DNA from: Tetramitus jugosus
Lineage: Eukaryota > Heterolobosea > Eutetramitea > Acrasida > Vahlkampfiidae
Direction of reading: 5' to 3'
Assembly (NCBI GenBank): GCA_937625935.1
Contig: OW569346.1
Location: 124,001 to 188,000 of the forward strand
Length of the DNA: 64,000 bases
Shown: positions 20,364 to 31,408 of the stretch, piece after piece
Layout of the letters: the number at the start of each line of letters is the position of its first letter
Numbering within the stretch: position 1 is the stretch's first letter
Notes under the pieces: generated by a model
The model's database searches: none
What the model was told of the DNA's origin: nothing
The model's input: the letters and a program-made list of their open reading frames with translations, nothing else
Translations under genes and position numbers: made by a program

Positions 20364-21158
20364 ATGACTCTGACTGAAGGATCCCCTCGAAGCGATGCTA
20401 CAGAAATGTACAATGACCCTGAAGTCCCTACACTTCCCCTTGAATCAGATGACGGACCCATCGAGGGCTTTCACATCCAGGCAAAGGTCGGTTTTTTTGA
20501 TTTTATAGAAATGACCGCTTCTCGTCCCTTAGATCCTCCTCTGATCTTAGCACAAAAGAGAACATTTGAGGATTTTTTCAAGTCTCATCTGAGGTTTCCA
20601 CCAAATGATATCAAGCTGCCATTGTTGAAGCGAGCAAGGTTTTACAAGGAAGAGAGTGTCAATAATCTTCTGGCTAAGTTAGAAGAGATCAATGGCAGAC
20701 TTAAAGAGGTCGAAAAGAAGTTTGAAGAACAAGTGAGTGCTAATCAAGAGCTCAAAAAGGAAATCAAGGATTTGGAAACCAAACAGTTGTTCCTGGGAGA
20801 TTTTGCGATCATTCACAATGACTATTTCCTGGCCCAACAACGTGGGGTTGACTCTCAAGAAGAACAAAGGGTGTTGAGCATGGTGATTAATACTATGTCT
20901 GAATATCAGGTTGAGTCCCTAGTGTCAAGTGCCCAATCTCTTACAAAATTCTTAGATACTCTCCGTGGTCGCTTGGAAATGCTTATCTCCGAGAATGTAA
21001 CCAATGCTAAAAAGGTTGACGAAGAAGCCAGAAGTATCCTAATTGGAGTAGGATGCGAGAACCTCCAGGGAACAGCAAACAAGTACACAAGAAAAGACCT
21101 TGGGGAAGAACTTGTAGCCTATTTCTTCAAGTCTTGTGTACAGAACCGATCACAATAA
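20364..21158 (+). CDS. Unrecognised coiled-coil protein, 264 residues
   Basis: This intact ORF starts 93 bases from the divergent TatD gene. The N-terminal 40 residues are acidic and Pro-rich. Residues about 40-85 are globular (GFHIQAKVGFFDFIEM, then ILAQKRTFEDFFKSHLRFP). Residues about 95-140 form a strong heptad coiled coil (NNLLAKLEEINGRLKEVEKK onward), followed by a helical C-terminal half that includes YQVESLVSSAQSLTKFLDTL. There is no TM segment, signal peptide or catalytic motif. I recognise no family. A structural or trafficking adaptor is a guess only. Confidence 0.55.
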   Translation: MTLTEGSPRSDATEMYNDPEVPTLPLESDDGPIEGFHIQAKVGFFDFIEMTASRPLDPPLILAQKRTFEDFFKSHLRFPPNDIKLPLLKRARFYKEESVNNLLAKLEEINGRLKEVEKKFEEQVSANQELKKEIKDLETKQLFLGDFAIIHNDYFLAQQRGVDSQEEQRVLSMVINTMSEYQVESLVSSAQSLTKFLDTLRGRLEMLISENVTNAKKVDEEARSILIGVGCENLQGTANKYTRKDLGEELVAYFFKSCVQNRSQ

Positions 21159-21392
21159 GCTTGTGCAAGTTGAATTATCACAAAGATGACGCTACCAAGA
21201 GTCTATGGAGTCAAGAAGCAGTTCACAAAAAGAGAAACAACCAAGCGAAGAATGAAAGTGCGATAGGATCCACATCGACAACTCTCAATGAACGACGACC
21301 ATAGTTCTTCTCAGTAGGATACTTCGTGATAAACCTTAAGTTTCTGCTGCCAGCGGGATCAAAATCAAAACGAAAATTCATCCAACCATTCT

Positions 21393-21911
21393 TTATTCTG
21401 ACTTCAAAAATTGTTGAACATACTGCTCTCTGGCAGGCAACAAATCCGTGGCTGTCTCACATCTGTTGAACGGCGTCCACACGGGTTCCTTTTGTTCCTT
21501 GACAAACAATCTCATGGCCTTTGCATATCTATTGTCATCCAATGTAAATCTATGATAAATACCAGCAGGCAACACAATCAAATCACTCTTTTTTGTGTGC
21601 AGACGAATCCAACGATCACTCTTGTCTCTCACATCAAAAAATCCACTGCCGTCGACAAAATAGCGAATTTCTTCATACTCGTGCAAGTGCTCTTCGAAAA
21701 ACATTTGCAATTTTTGGTCGAGGTCAGGCATGTACTCCTTGCTAATGTTGACAATCGAGCGATGAGCATATCCACGCTCTTCACACAACTGTGTGAGCTC
21801 TTGTTCATAGTCAGAGTTGGCATCAATGTGTCTTTGGAAGACTCCCAAGGAATCAAGTGTCTCTTGAGAAACTGGAGATTGATCATCCATGTACCATGCT
21901 TCAATTGTCAT
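21393..21911 (-). CDS. Acireductone dioxygenase (methionine salvage)
   Basis: Converts acireductone to the 2-keto precursor of methionine (Fe form) in the methionine salvage pathway, in the cytosol. At 172 residues it has normal family length. The cupin metal site is complete: EEHLHEYEEIRYFVDGSG supplies two His and the Glu, and LPAGIYHRFTLDD the third His. DVRDKSDRWIRLHTKKSDLI and KAMRLFVKEQKEPVWTPFNR are also typical. ATG at 21911. It is divergent from the ABCA gene across 129 bases. Confidence 0.95.
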   Translation of the reverse strand: MTIEAWYMDDQSPVSQETLDSLGVFQRHIDANSDYEQELTQLCEERGYAHRSIVNISKEYMPDLDQKLQMFFEEHLHEYEEIRYFVDGSGFFDVRDKSDRWIRLHTKKSDLIVLPAGIYHRFTLDDNRYAKAMRLFVKEQKEPVWTPFNRCETATDLLPAREQYVQQFLKSE

Positions 21912-22040
21912 CTCTGCGCGTCAGTTGGTTCTGTTGTTGTTTTTTCTGCGGCCTTCTAATTTTTTTTTGCTGAAGTTCCTGCGCACAGAGGAATTTTCTT
22001 GTTGGCTTGGAGCTTTGGCAAAACTCCAACAAGAAAAAAA

Positions 22041-24622
22041 ATGGGCGCCTTTGTGAATCAATTCCTGATTTTGATTTACAAGAATTTGTTGCTCAAGATC
22101 AGACGACCATGGAGCACCATCATGGAGTTGTCCTTTCCGTTGCAACTCGTCCTACTCGTCTGGCTATTCACCGCATTTGGTTTCAATGTGCCCAAGCCTC
22201 AAGAGAGCTTTCCCACATTAGCTCCACAAGTTCCCTCATGGTGGTGGACCAGTCAAAACAACAACAAGGATGGTGGTAACAAAACAGCTCATGCAAAGGT
22301 GGCTCTCTCTGTTCTCGACACTGCTTCTCAATCGTTAAAGTCATCTGTTCCCTTTATTCGACAGTACATTGAAGATCATGCACCTGTTCAGGTGGTGTCT
22401 CTGCCAGAGAACACACCACAGGCCTATTGGGGCAATTATAAGCAATATGTGTCGCATATTGTTGTTCAAGGGTTGAACACTGGTGGTTCCACGGGTTTTG
22501 TCGATTCGATTGTCATTCAGAATCACACGGATATCACTGGTAATCAAACCATGGATTTTGTCAAGAGTGGACACATGTTGTTGGAGAATGTGTTGCAAGA
22601 GGCAATGATCAAGTACAAGTACAATGACAATCGCCCTCATGATGGATTCAAAATTCACTATCAGACAAGAGAGTTTCCAATCAAGGGTGACAATAGTTTG
22701 TTGTCCATTGTGACCAGTATCATGTATCCCATGTACTTTTCAATGAGTGTCATCAATTTGTTCTTGCCTCATTTGGTGCATCTGGTCACTGAAAAGAAGG
22801 AGAAGATTAAGTCTGGGTTGCAAATGATGGGATGTTCCATGGTTGCCTACAATTTATCATGGTACGTTGTCGCGTTCTTGCAAGCATTGATCATCTTATC
22901 TTCGACGACTGTGTTGGTGTATGCTGTGGGAATTTTCAAGTACACGAGTGCTTCCTTGTTTATGACAGTGTTCTTTTTGTACACGCAGTCGTTTATTCCC
23001 ATTGCCAATGCTTGCAGTTTGTTTTTTGTCGAACCAAAGTATGCATCCATGTTTGCCAATCTATCATTCTTGGTTATTGTGTTTGCGTGGATGCTTGTGA
23101 GACTCGTGTACTTTAACTTGTTGAAACCATCGCTATGGTATGTAGCAACGATTGCATGTAGAATGATCACCACCAGTTGAGTTAATACTAACTCGATTCA
23201 TATGAACACAGGGTACAATTGGCATTCAATTTATTTTCTCCATTTGCGTTTTGTGAGTTCATGTACCGATTGAGTTCATTGGAGTCTGCTGGGCAGTCTT
23301 TTGGGTGGTCTGACCTCGGTAGCTGGGATCAGTATTCGACGACCCACAACGTACTGTTTTTGATTATTGACTCCATCTTGTACACGATTGCTTCGTTGTA
23401 CTTGGAAAAGGTTGTTCCAACAGAGTATGGAACAGCAGAGTCCCCAGTTTTCTTCTTGAAACCATCATTTTGGTCAAAGGCCTTTTCGGCTGTTCGCTCT
23501 CAGCAACCGAGATCATATGGACAACTAGTGGACGAAGAAGAAGAATCGCAGCAAAATATTGAGCTATCTTCATTGGATAACAATGAAGATGATGAAAATG
23601 GCACGAATCACACGCGAACAACAGGAATTAAGATTAATCACTTAACAAAGGTGTTTAAGACCCGAAAAAGATTAATTTTCCAAGAAGAGAAGAAAGTTGT
23701 CAATGATTTATCGCTCAATATTAATGCCAATGAAATATTTGCTTTGCTTGGCGCGAACGGTGCAGGAAAAACTACGACAATTCGAATGCTCACAGGACTA
23801 GTACCACCAACCAGTGGAACGGCATATGTCAATGGTTTCGATATATCTGACGATATGGACTCTATTAGAAAGCAACTCGGTATTTGTCCCCAAGAAAATC
23901 TCATTTTTGAAAAACTTTCCGTTCAGGAGCATCTACGCATTTTCGGAGTGGTCAAGGGAGTCAATTTCCGTGATCTATCCGCAGAGATCAACACTCGATT
24001 GGAACAAGTAAATTTGCTTGAGGAGAAGAGTAAGAACGCAAGCGATCTAAGTGGTGGTATGAAACGGAGAATGTGCATTGCAATTGCATTGATTGGAAAA
24101 CCACGTGTCATTATTTTAGATGAGCCAACAACTGGTCTTGATCCTCTCTCGAGGCGATGCATTTGGGAGTTACTCCAGGAGACTAAAAAGAATTGTACGA
24201 TCATCCTCACGACTCATTCTATGGAGGAAGCTGACACACTAGCAGATGGAGGAATAGCTATTTTGAAGAAGGGAAAGCTCGAAGTTGCGGGCAGCAGCTT
24301 GTTTTTGAAGAATCACTATGGTATTGGCTATAATCTTCAACTAACGAAACAGGAAGGATGCGACGAGAGCACGATTGAAAATTTTGTTATCGAACACGTT
24401 CCAGAGGCTGAATTGAGACCAAAGGCGTCAGATAATCAGATGAACTTTATGTTGCCTTATAATTCAGTTGCCCGATTCCCACGATTCCTTCGAGCCTTGG
24501 AAACCGGACTAAGTGAACTCAGAATTGACAGTTATGGCTTAACACAAACGACACTGGAACAAGTGTTCCTCACCATCAACGCGGATATTTTAGAAGGAGC
24601 TGAATCTTCTGATTCGAGTTAA
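22041..24622 (+). CDS. ABCA-type half transporter (lipid transporter family, 2 exons)
   Basis: Exons 22041-23137 and 23212-24622 give 835 residues with one TM domain and one nucleotide-binding domain, the half-transporter layout seen in Dictyostelium and plant ABCA proteins. The 74-base intron has a GTATGT donor and a TACTAAC branch site. TM1 is near residue 35, followed by a 190-residue extracytoplasmic loop and five or six TM helices at about 225-420. The NBD has Walker A GANGAGKTTT, signature LSGGMKRRM, Walker B VIILDEPTTGLDP and the switch His in LTTHSMEEAD. The C-terminal EQVFLTI is the typical ABCA post-NBD motif. ABCA proteins move lipids across membranes. ATG at 22041 is preferred; the frame upstream has no ATG. 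Confidence 0.93.
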
Positions 24623-24666
24623 CTGTCAGCACATGTACATAAAAATATGATACTTAATTATTGTAA

Positions 24667-25791
24667 CTAAAGACATAGAGATCCCTTGAGAACGGTGACA
24701 GCGTACCCTCTCATGTACATTCGATTCGTCTTGTTCTCCTCCTTTGCTAACTCCAACCATAACTCTCCTTCTCTCGTGGATGCTTGAAATGCTCTCACAA
24801 TCTCTATTCCCAATTGTTTTGTCCAATAGCCAACGAGAACAGTGTGACTGGCACCGTTGACTGGATCTTCTGGGATACCTAACCAAGGAGCAAAATACCT
24901 TGTTGCGCAGTCATACTTTGCTTTGGTACCATCGTCCGTAGAGAACTTTTCTAACCACAACTCATCACTGGCAACATTCTCACGGCTCGGTGTGCACGTG
25001 ACAATTACTCCCTTGAAAACATCAACGTACTCCTTCGGGATTGTGTTGATCTCCAACAGCAGAGATCCAATTGAGTTGCTATCAGAACTCATCAAAAATA
25101 GTAAATCAGCACAAGATACATGCAACAAGAGCTTTCTGGTTCGACGACAGAATTCAACATCTACCACGAAATGGTCAACAAAATCCCATTGATCCACATC
25201 TTGTACCAAGAGCTCTTCAGGTCTCGCTCTCGGAAGTTGTTGTAGCTTCTCAACTCCAACAGACTTCAGATTGAAACATCTCCAAAATATGTCAGAAATA
25301 ATAGCTCTAAATGGAGAAGAATGACTCAAAAACTCTTCCTTGACATTGTAGGCTTCACCACGAGGAAAATCCATCTGAAGCATTCCATCGCTCAATCTCT
25401 GAACACGCAATTCACCAGACATGTCATTGTGGAAAACCAACTCCTGCACCCCATCGTTCGCAATATTCTCAAACACATAGTGTGAAGTGCCAAGTGTCGC
25501 ATGTCCGCACAAAGGAACCTCTACAGTCGGAGTAAACCAACGGAGCCCGAAATGTTTCACCTTTTCATCGTGGCTGCAGTTGTCGTAAGGCAGAAGAAAT
25601 GCGGTTTCGCTAAGGTTCATTTCGCGCGCAATTAATTGGTACGCTCTCCCGCCATGTTGAGAAACGTTAAACTCTTCAAATTGAGCAAATCGTTTTGGGT
25701 CTGACAGATCACAGACAGCAGCAGGATTGCCACCAAAAGATCTTCTGGTGAAGGCATCGACAGTAAAGGTTGGAATTTCAAACTTGGTCAT
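24667..25791 (-). CDS. PhzF-family isomerase/epimerase-like protein
   Basis: 374 residues, slightly longer than the usual 280-330 for PhzF or PBLD. N-terminal motifs are clear: FTVDAFTRRSFGGNPAAV, then LSETAFLLP with the conserved catalytic Glu, then LRWFTPTVEVPLCGHATLG. The second half mirrors the first and contains CATRYFAPWLGIPEDPVNGASH. The PhzF fold is a two-domain diaminopimelate-epimerase fold; most eukaryotic members have no assigned substrate. The middle (about 160-260) carries some extra sequence, which explains the length. The stop is 42 bases from the convergent ABCA stop. ATG at 25791. Confidence 0.92.
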   Translation of the reverse strand: MTKFEIPTFTVDAFTRRSFGGNPAAVCDLSDPKRFAQFEEFNVSQHGGRAYQLIAREMNLSETAFLLPYDNCSHDEKVKHFGLRWFTPTVEVPLCGHATLGTSHYVFENIANDGVQELVFHNDMSGELRVQRLSDGMLQMDFPRGEAYNVKEEFLSHSSPFRAIISDIFWRCFNLKSVGVEKLQQLPRARPEELLVQDVDQWDFVDHFVVDVEFCRRTRKLLLHVSCADLLFLMSSDSNSIGSLLLEINTIPKEYVDVFKGVIVTCTPSRENVASDELWLEKFSTDDGTKAKYDCATRYFAPWLGIPEDPVNGASHTVLVGYWTKQLGIEIVRAFQASTREGELWLELAKEENKTNRMYMRGYAVTVLKGSLCL

Positions 25792-26064
25792 GCTTGCTTC
25801 TTGATCAAGTAGGTATGTGATTTCTTTGCTTTTTTTTGTGTTGGATGTTAAGGTCGGAGTGAGTACCTGAAGTTACAACGTGTATCATCGAGCTCTCCTT
25901 TTGTAGATGTTACCGTTTGCACGAAACTTGACGAACTGATCGAGTTTCTATTCCTGGTCTATTTGTGTCCTTTTCCAGGAAGGAGTTGGGAATATTGTCG
26001 CGTACAATTTTGTATTATTCCTGCTCAAAAATCGAAACACTTCAGCGGCAAAAACGCAATACAC
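25792..26064. promoter_or_regulatory. Divergent promoter of PhzF-like and cyclase genes
   Basis: These 273 bases lie between two divergent starts. An open frame continues upstream of the cyclase ATG (from about 25963) but has no ATG, so I leave it out. No specific element is recognised. Confidence 0.3.
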
Positions 26065-28541
26065 ATGTCCCTCCGAGGAAGAGAGAGCAGCCACTCTGTC
26101 ATGATCAATGCCATCAATTCAGAACATGCTGTCTCTCATTCACCAAACCTAAAGCAAACAACAGGAGAAGAGAATGAAAGAAGACACTCTGACGATACAA
26201 TCAACCCTGAAGAACAAATAGAAGAGGACTTCTTTCCTAATGATCCTAGAGAAGTCTCTATTATCACTGATAATGATCATCACGCATCTTGGTGTAACAT
26301 CTATGAACCAAGTACGAAGAAAGGAAGACAAGGATGTGTTTGTGTTGCGTTAAAGATGTTTCGATTCTCTTGGAGTTTTCGGGTCGTTTTCCTAGTCACT
26401 CTACTGACCTCTCTAGTCGTAGTCGGGATATCACTTTGGTTGTTCAATCATTTTATCATTCGTCGAGGTGTGAGACAGGTGGCCAAGTCTCAAAGCGAGC
26501 AATTGACTCTCCGAGTGCTGCGCCATGTTCGAGATTACGTGACAGCGGGACCCTTGGTTGTTCAGACCATTATCAGGGATATGCAATGGGGAGACCTGTC
26601 TGGTCTTAACTTTAGTGACTCTAGAAATAAGAAGAGTCGAAAAATTCAAGAACTATTCGTTTTGAGTCAACTGCAGTTCAACCACAAAATCACAACAATA
26701 TTCTTCGCAACTCATTACAACTACCTAACGGGGGTAATGGTCAATGACAATGGAAGAATTCCTCCTCAGAGGTTCATATTGGGTATTTCGAATGGAGAAG
26801 GAAGATTATCACATTATCCAATGAATAACATGATGGATGTGGCTCCTAGGGCTCATTTTGATCCTGGATACTTCCCAACCAAACGTTCTTGGTATGTGGC
26901 AGCAAAGCAAACTGGTGCGATTCAGTGGGGTCAGGTCTTTTTCACCATAACAAAGCCACCTTATCTGGCAGTGGCAGTGTCAGGGCCATACTTTGATGTG
27001 CATAATGGAAGTCTAATTGGTGTCTTAACCGCTGCAATCAACCTTCCTACGATTTCTGTCTTCTTGGAATCTCTCGTTTGTTTTCCGGAGACAAGATTGT
27101 ACATTATGCAGAGTGATATGATACTAGTTGCAGTGAACAGGGGCAATCTTACAAATGATACAGATCCTAACAATCCTCAGATGGTTGATGCAAGAAACAG
27201 CACAGATTTTGTGATTCGCGAGTCAGCCGAGATTATCATTGATGCTTTAGGCGTACCTTTGATCGTGGATGATAGAAAACTCGTTGATTTAGGTTTCATT
27301 GATTCTACAGGTAAGAAGAGACAAATCTCATTAATTGGAATCAAGGATGATTTTGGGCTCAGTTGGACCTTAGTATCAGTGATATCAGAGGGAGTTGTTT
27401 TGAAGGTTGTTCACGAATCAGATCGAGTCTTGGTCATTGTGACTGTTTGCACTATCGTTGGAGCTCTTCTGATTGCTCTCTTCACCAGCATACTGATATC
27501 TGTTCCATTGTATGAAGTTGCAAGCGAGTTTCAAAAAATCACCGAGATGAACTTTAGGAGTAGAAAGAAGATCCATTCTCTTCAGTTCTTTGAGAGTGAA
27601 GTCATGATAGAATCCATTAACCAATTGAAGAATGGATTGCGATGTTTTGATGCATATGTTCCTTCAGATGTTGTTCGAGTGTTGATGTCAAGAAATGCGA
27701 GTGCTCAACTTGGTGTTGTGAGAAGAAGAATGACAATTGTATTTATCGAAACAAAATTCGAGGATGAGAAAGGTTTTTCACCAAAGCTTCTTGTGGATAC
27801 GTTGCAAATCTTGTTCACTTGCTTCTCTCAAATTGTGGCTGATGAAGGAGGAGTTGTGGATAAGTATCTAGCTGAAGGAATCATGTGTCTTTTCAATGCA
27901 CCATTGAGCATTGATGATCAAGAATTCAGATCAATTCGGTCATGTTGTAAAATATCTCAAAGAATGAAGGAGCTGAATCGAGAGTGGACAGACAAGGGTC
28001 AACCCAACATATCCCTTCAAATTGGAGTGAACACGGATCTGTGCTATGTAGGAAATGTGGGAAGTCGATCTCGAGTCAATTATACAGCCCTGGGAGATGC
28101 AGTCAATGTGGCCAGTCGTTTAATGTCACTTAACAAACAATATGATACATCAATGATGATTGGTCCCAAAACAAAACAAGCAGTCCAAGATCACTATGTT
28201 TGTCGATGGATTTCTTTTGTCTGTGTCAAAGGAAAATCTCAGCCCAGTATGTCATTTCTCTCCTTTTTCTTTCTTGTAACATTGATCATCATTCTAAATC
28301 ATTATTAGTTCACGTATTTGAAGTATTGTCAGAAAGAGACACAGCGTCAGACAAGCAACAAGGACTGGAGAGTCTCACATCTCAGGTGAGTCAATTCATT
28401 GAAGAGAACGAACTAAATTCTGCTCACTCCTTGGTTTTGGAATTGTTGTCAGAGTACCCCAGGGACAAGGCATTGATCGAATTGAGAGAAAGGCTCGAAG
28501 ATCCAAACTTTTGTCCCTACGTGGAAGTTGGTAGTAAATAG
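26065..28541 (+). CDS. Receptor-type class III adenylyl/guanylyl cyclase with altered metal-site residues (2 exons)
   Basis: Exons 26065-28246 and 28309-28541 give 804 residues; the 62-base intron joins KGKSQP to IHVFEVLSE, a typical cyclase C-terminus. Layout: cytosolic N-terminus rich in Ser/Asp/Glu, TM1 at about 97-122, an extracellular Cache-like sensor (YFPTKRSWYVAAKQTG, then GVLTAAINL), TM2 at about 453-480, a HAMP-like linker, and the cyclase domain from about 550. Canonical class III enzymes bind two metal ions through Asp in F-x-D and GD motifs. Here these read VFIETK and KYLAEG, so both Asp are replaced by Glu. GDAVNVASRL, with the transition-state Asn and Arg, is intact. The protein may be inactive, use altered metals, or act as a partner in a heterodimer. 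The Cache domain call rests on pattern only. Confidence 0.85.
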
Positions 28542-28623
28542 GAACTACCACAAGTTGTCATTAAATAGGAACGTAAACACTCTTTAAAAATCTACAGGCG
28601 AATACACAGTGCAAGTTTTTTAA

Positions 28624-29052
28624 TCAATATCGATACTTTGTCGAGTAATCCTTGAGTGAGATGACAAGACCCTTGCCCTTTCTCGCACCAGAATACACTG
28701 TCTCTATAATATCAATCATCTCCTGCTTGTCATCAATTGCAAAATTAATCTTATTGTTGTTACCAGTGCCCAAATCGATCATAATGTGCTTATTTCGATA
28801 AAAGAACATGACAGTGCACGGATCATACAACTCGTACATGTCATTAAATTCACTCACTTGATCCAGATCAACCAAATAAATGACTGCCATATTCTTGACC
28901 AATTCAGCAATTTTGGACAAGGTTTCATCCATTTCCATGCAAGTCGTGTCATGGTCACGACCAAAACGAAGCACAACCACTCGTTCTTCCTCTTGGAGAA
29001 TTGCTTGATCCACTGCCCAACCAGAGTTTAAATGTGGAAGCAAATAGGACAT
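28624..29052 (-). CDS. DIM1: U5 snRNP 15 kDa protein DIM1/TXNL4A
   Basis: 142 residues, exactly the length of this highly conserved spliceosomal protein with a thioredoxin-like fold. It is a component of the U5 snRNP and the U4/U6.U5 tri-snRNP in the nucleus. Diagnostic stretches are MSYLLPHLNSGWAVDQAI, VVVLRFGRDHD, CMEMDETL, YELYDPCTVMFFYRNKHIM and the IDLGTGNNNKINF turn. It has no redox CXXC, as expected. It is divergent from the CCA-adding enzyme over 146 bases. Confidence 0.98.
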   Translation of the reverse strand: MSYLLPHLNSGWAVDQAILQEEERVVVLRFGRDHDTTCMEMDETLSKIAELVKNMAVIYLVDLDQVSEFNDMYELYDPCTVMFFYRNKHIMIDLGTGNNNKINFAIDDKQEMIDIIETVYSGARKGKGLVISLKDYSTKYRY

Positions 29053-29180
29053 GTTACTTCAACAACAACAACAACAGCATCAACAACCAGCAAGTCACGC
29101 TCTCTGTTCAATTTTCTGTCGCACCGAATGGAAAGCGAAAGTGAAGCTTTCTCGTTGAACGTTTTTTTTCCTTTTTTTTG

Positions 29181-29190
29181 GGCGCCAAAA
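29181..29190 (-). promoter_or_regulatory. E2F-like element in the DIM1 / CCA enzyme promoter
   Basis: GGCGCCAAAA on the plus strand reads TTTTGGCGCC on the minus strand and fits the E2F core TTTSGCGC. It sits 9 bases upstream of the CCA enzyme ATG and 129 from the DIM1 ATG. A short motif match only. Confidence 0.25.
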
Positions 29191-29198
29191 CAAAATTG

Positions 29199-31358
29199 AT
29201 GTGCAATCTCCGATTGCTTCCTGTCAAATCAGCCTTGATCGAAAAACCAACAAGCAACAAGTTCATGTTGAGAACGAAATTGCACCACCACTTTACGAAC
29301 AACAAACAACATCGAATATTGACATCATCATCATCACCTCTCATTCCAACAATCAACAACATGCTGACGACATCACCATCAGTCAAAAGAGTCAAGCTCT
29401 ATCACAACAGTCCATCAACATCACAACATGACGACCAACAACATCAAGCAGCAAACAATGACTACACGCTGTACAATTATTGGAGAACAGACAGTGTCAA
29501 TAACCCTGTTTGGGGCATTCGAAAAAACACCCCGGCTATTTCTCCTTCAATCTCGGAGAAATCACAACTTTTCTCCGATCGTTTCTCTTTTCATTCTTCA
29601 TTGTTGCAGGTACAAGACAGTGGTGCAAAGATCCAACCCATGCTCCTCGTAGGCGAATGTCAAGAAGCTCTGCACAAACAACAACAAGAGGACCATGCCA
29701 GAATTTTGGCGGGACAAGAAGTTTACAATATTTACATTACGGAGCACGAACAATCGATTTTTGATTTTTTGTTGGAGGTGAATCAGAGATTTGAGATGAA
29801 TACTGTGTTGAGAGTGGCTGGTGGTTGGGTGAGAAACAAGTTGCTTCACATGAGTGGAGATGACATTGATATTGCATTGGACAATTGCATGGGCATTCAA
29901 TTTGCTGAAAAAGTGTTGCAATATGAGAAGGAGAAGGACATGCCTGATCAGTATAGGAGTATTGGTTTGATTAGTGCGAATCCGGATCAGTCCAAGCATT
30001 TGGAAACGGCAACGACTCACATTTTTGGAGAATCGATTGATTTTGTCAATTTGAGGTGCGAAGAGTACGCTGAAGACAGTGACAATCGAATTCCGCATGC
30101 AATCAGAGTAGGAACAGCAGAAGAGGATGCCTACCGAAGAGATTTGACCATTAATTCCATGTTTTACAATGTGAATGAAGCCAAAGTGGAGGATTTCACG
30201 GGAAGGGGAGTGGATGATCTAAAGAAGGGAATTGTGAGAACACCACTGCCACCTCTCAAGACATTTTTGGATGATCCATTGCGTGTGTTGCGAGCGGTTC
30301 GATTTGCTGCTTTCTTTAATTTTGTTGTGGCGGATGAGTTGATTCAATCGGCAAGGAATCCGCTTGTGGCAAAGGCGCTCTCAGAAAAGGTGAGCAGAGA
30401 AAGAATTGGTATTGAACTGGGCAAGGTGTTGCAAGGACCGGATCCCGTCGGTGCCTTTGCTCTCTTTAGAGAGATGGGTGTGGAGCATATTGTCTTTGCT
30501 CTCTCTGGTAACATTCCAAAGACACGCAAACAACTTCGTGTGTTTGAAAATCCTGTATCTATCGTGTGGAGTGACAAGGAATGGGATAATGCTCTCTTCC
30601 GCATGAGATTTGTGTTCAGATGCGCACTAGAGAGCAACTTTACAAGCGAACAACGAGCCAAGCTAGTCTTGTCTGCATTCCTCTCGAACATTGTTCCACA
30701 AGACTGTTTCCATGACGCTTCCAAGGACCACTTTTTCCAAGTGTCTGACAAATTGGAACTTTGGTGTGAGAACTTGATTTGTACTTCGTTGAAGCAGTCT
30801 CAACAATATGCAAAGGATGTTTGTTCAATTATTCATGGTGCACATGTGCTCAGCAGATTCCTACTCAAGAATGAACAAAATGTGAATAACTGGTCTGACA
30901 GATACGCAGTGCATGTGCACAACAATTTGTTCTCTCTCGCAAGTTGGTTGCGAACTGTCAAGAACATGTTTCCTTCAGCTTGCTTCCTATCAACTGTCTA
31001 CAACACTACAGGTATAGAGTTCGATGAAAGAAAGAATATATACTATGTGGATCAGCAAAGTCATGGTGAAGAGATGATGCGAGCATTGCATGCAGCTTGT
31101 GGAGGACGTCTACTCGAAGTGATTAGTATGACCTATGTGCTCAATGGAAGAGAGATTCCAGAAATTGCCAAGGTCAAACCAGGAACCATTTTAACATACA
31201 TTAATCGAGAGCTAATGAACTGGCAGCTGCAAAATATTGTTGCCTTGTTCCAGATGAATGAGGAGCAGAGGAAAGCGACAGCCAAAGAGTGGCTCGAATC
31301 TCAGGCCACCCGTTTCCAACAATTAGCAGAGGAGCTCAATGCTCAGAAAAAGAAATAA
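29199..31358 (+). CDS. CCA-adding tRNA nucleotidyltransferase
   Basis: Adds CCA to tRNA 3' ends. 719 residues from ATG at 29199. The first 190 residues are rich in Ser, His, Asn and Gln, with a basic start (MCNLRLLPVKSALIEK) that may target mitochondria; later Met codons could give a cytosolic form. The class II nucleotidyltransferase core begins near residue 200: RVAGGWVRNKLL, then GDDIDIAL with the metal-binding Asp pair, ESIDFVNLR with the third acid, and RRDLTINSM. The flexible-loop and neck motifs DDPLRVLRAVRFA and SRERIGIEL follow, the last matching the nucleotide-selecting ERxxxE region. The C-terminal 350 residues are helical, as expected. Possible small introns in the N-terminal extension cannot be excluded. 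Confidence 0.93.
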   Translation: MCNLRLLPVKSALIEKPTSNKFMLRTKLHHHFTNNKQHRILTSSSSPLIPTINNMLTTSPSVKRVKLYHNSPSTSQHDDQQHQAANNDYTLYNYWRTDSVNNPVWGIRKNTPAISPSISEKSQLFSDRFSFHSSLLQVQDSGAKIQPMLLVGECQEALHKQQQEDHARILAGQEVYNIYITEHEQSIFDFLLEVNQRFEMNTVLRVAGGWVRNKLLHMSGDDIDIALDNCMGIQFAEKVLQYEKEKDMPDQYRSIGLISANPDQSKHLETATTHIFGESIDFVNLRCEEYAEDSDNRIPHAIRVGTAEEDAYRRDLTINSMFYNVNEAKVEDFTGRGVDDLKKGIVRTPLPPLKTFLDDPLRVLRAVRFAAFFNFVVADELIQSARNPLVAKALSEKVSRERIGIELGKVLQGPDPVGAFALFREMGVEHIVFALSGNIPKTRKQLRVFENPVSIVWSDKEWDNALFRMRFVFRCALESNFTSEQRAKLVLSAFLSNIVPQDCFHDASKDHFFQVSDKLELWCENLICTSLKQSQQYAKDVCSIIHGAHVLSRFLLKNEQNVNNWSDRYAVHVHNNLFSLASWLRTVKNMFPSACFLSTVYNTTGIEFDERKNIYYVDQQSHGEEMMRALHAACGGRLLEVISMTYVLNGREIPEIAKVKPGTILTYINRELMNWQLQNIVALFQMNEEQRKATAKEWLESQATRFQQLAEELNAQKKK

Positions 31359-31408
31359 AACAGGTCACTAAATGTGAATTAGTTAACATTCAGTCAACCG
31401 AAAAAAAA

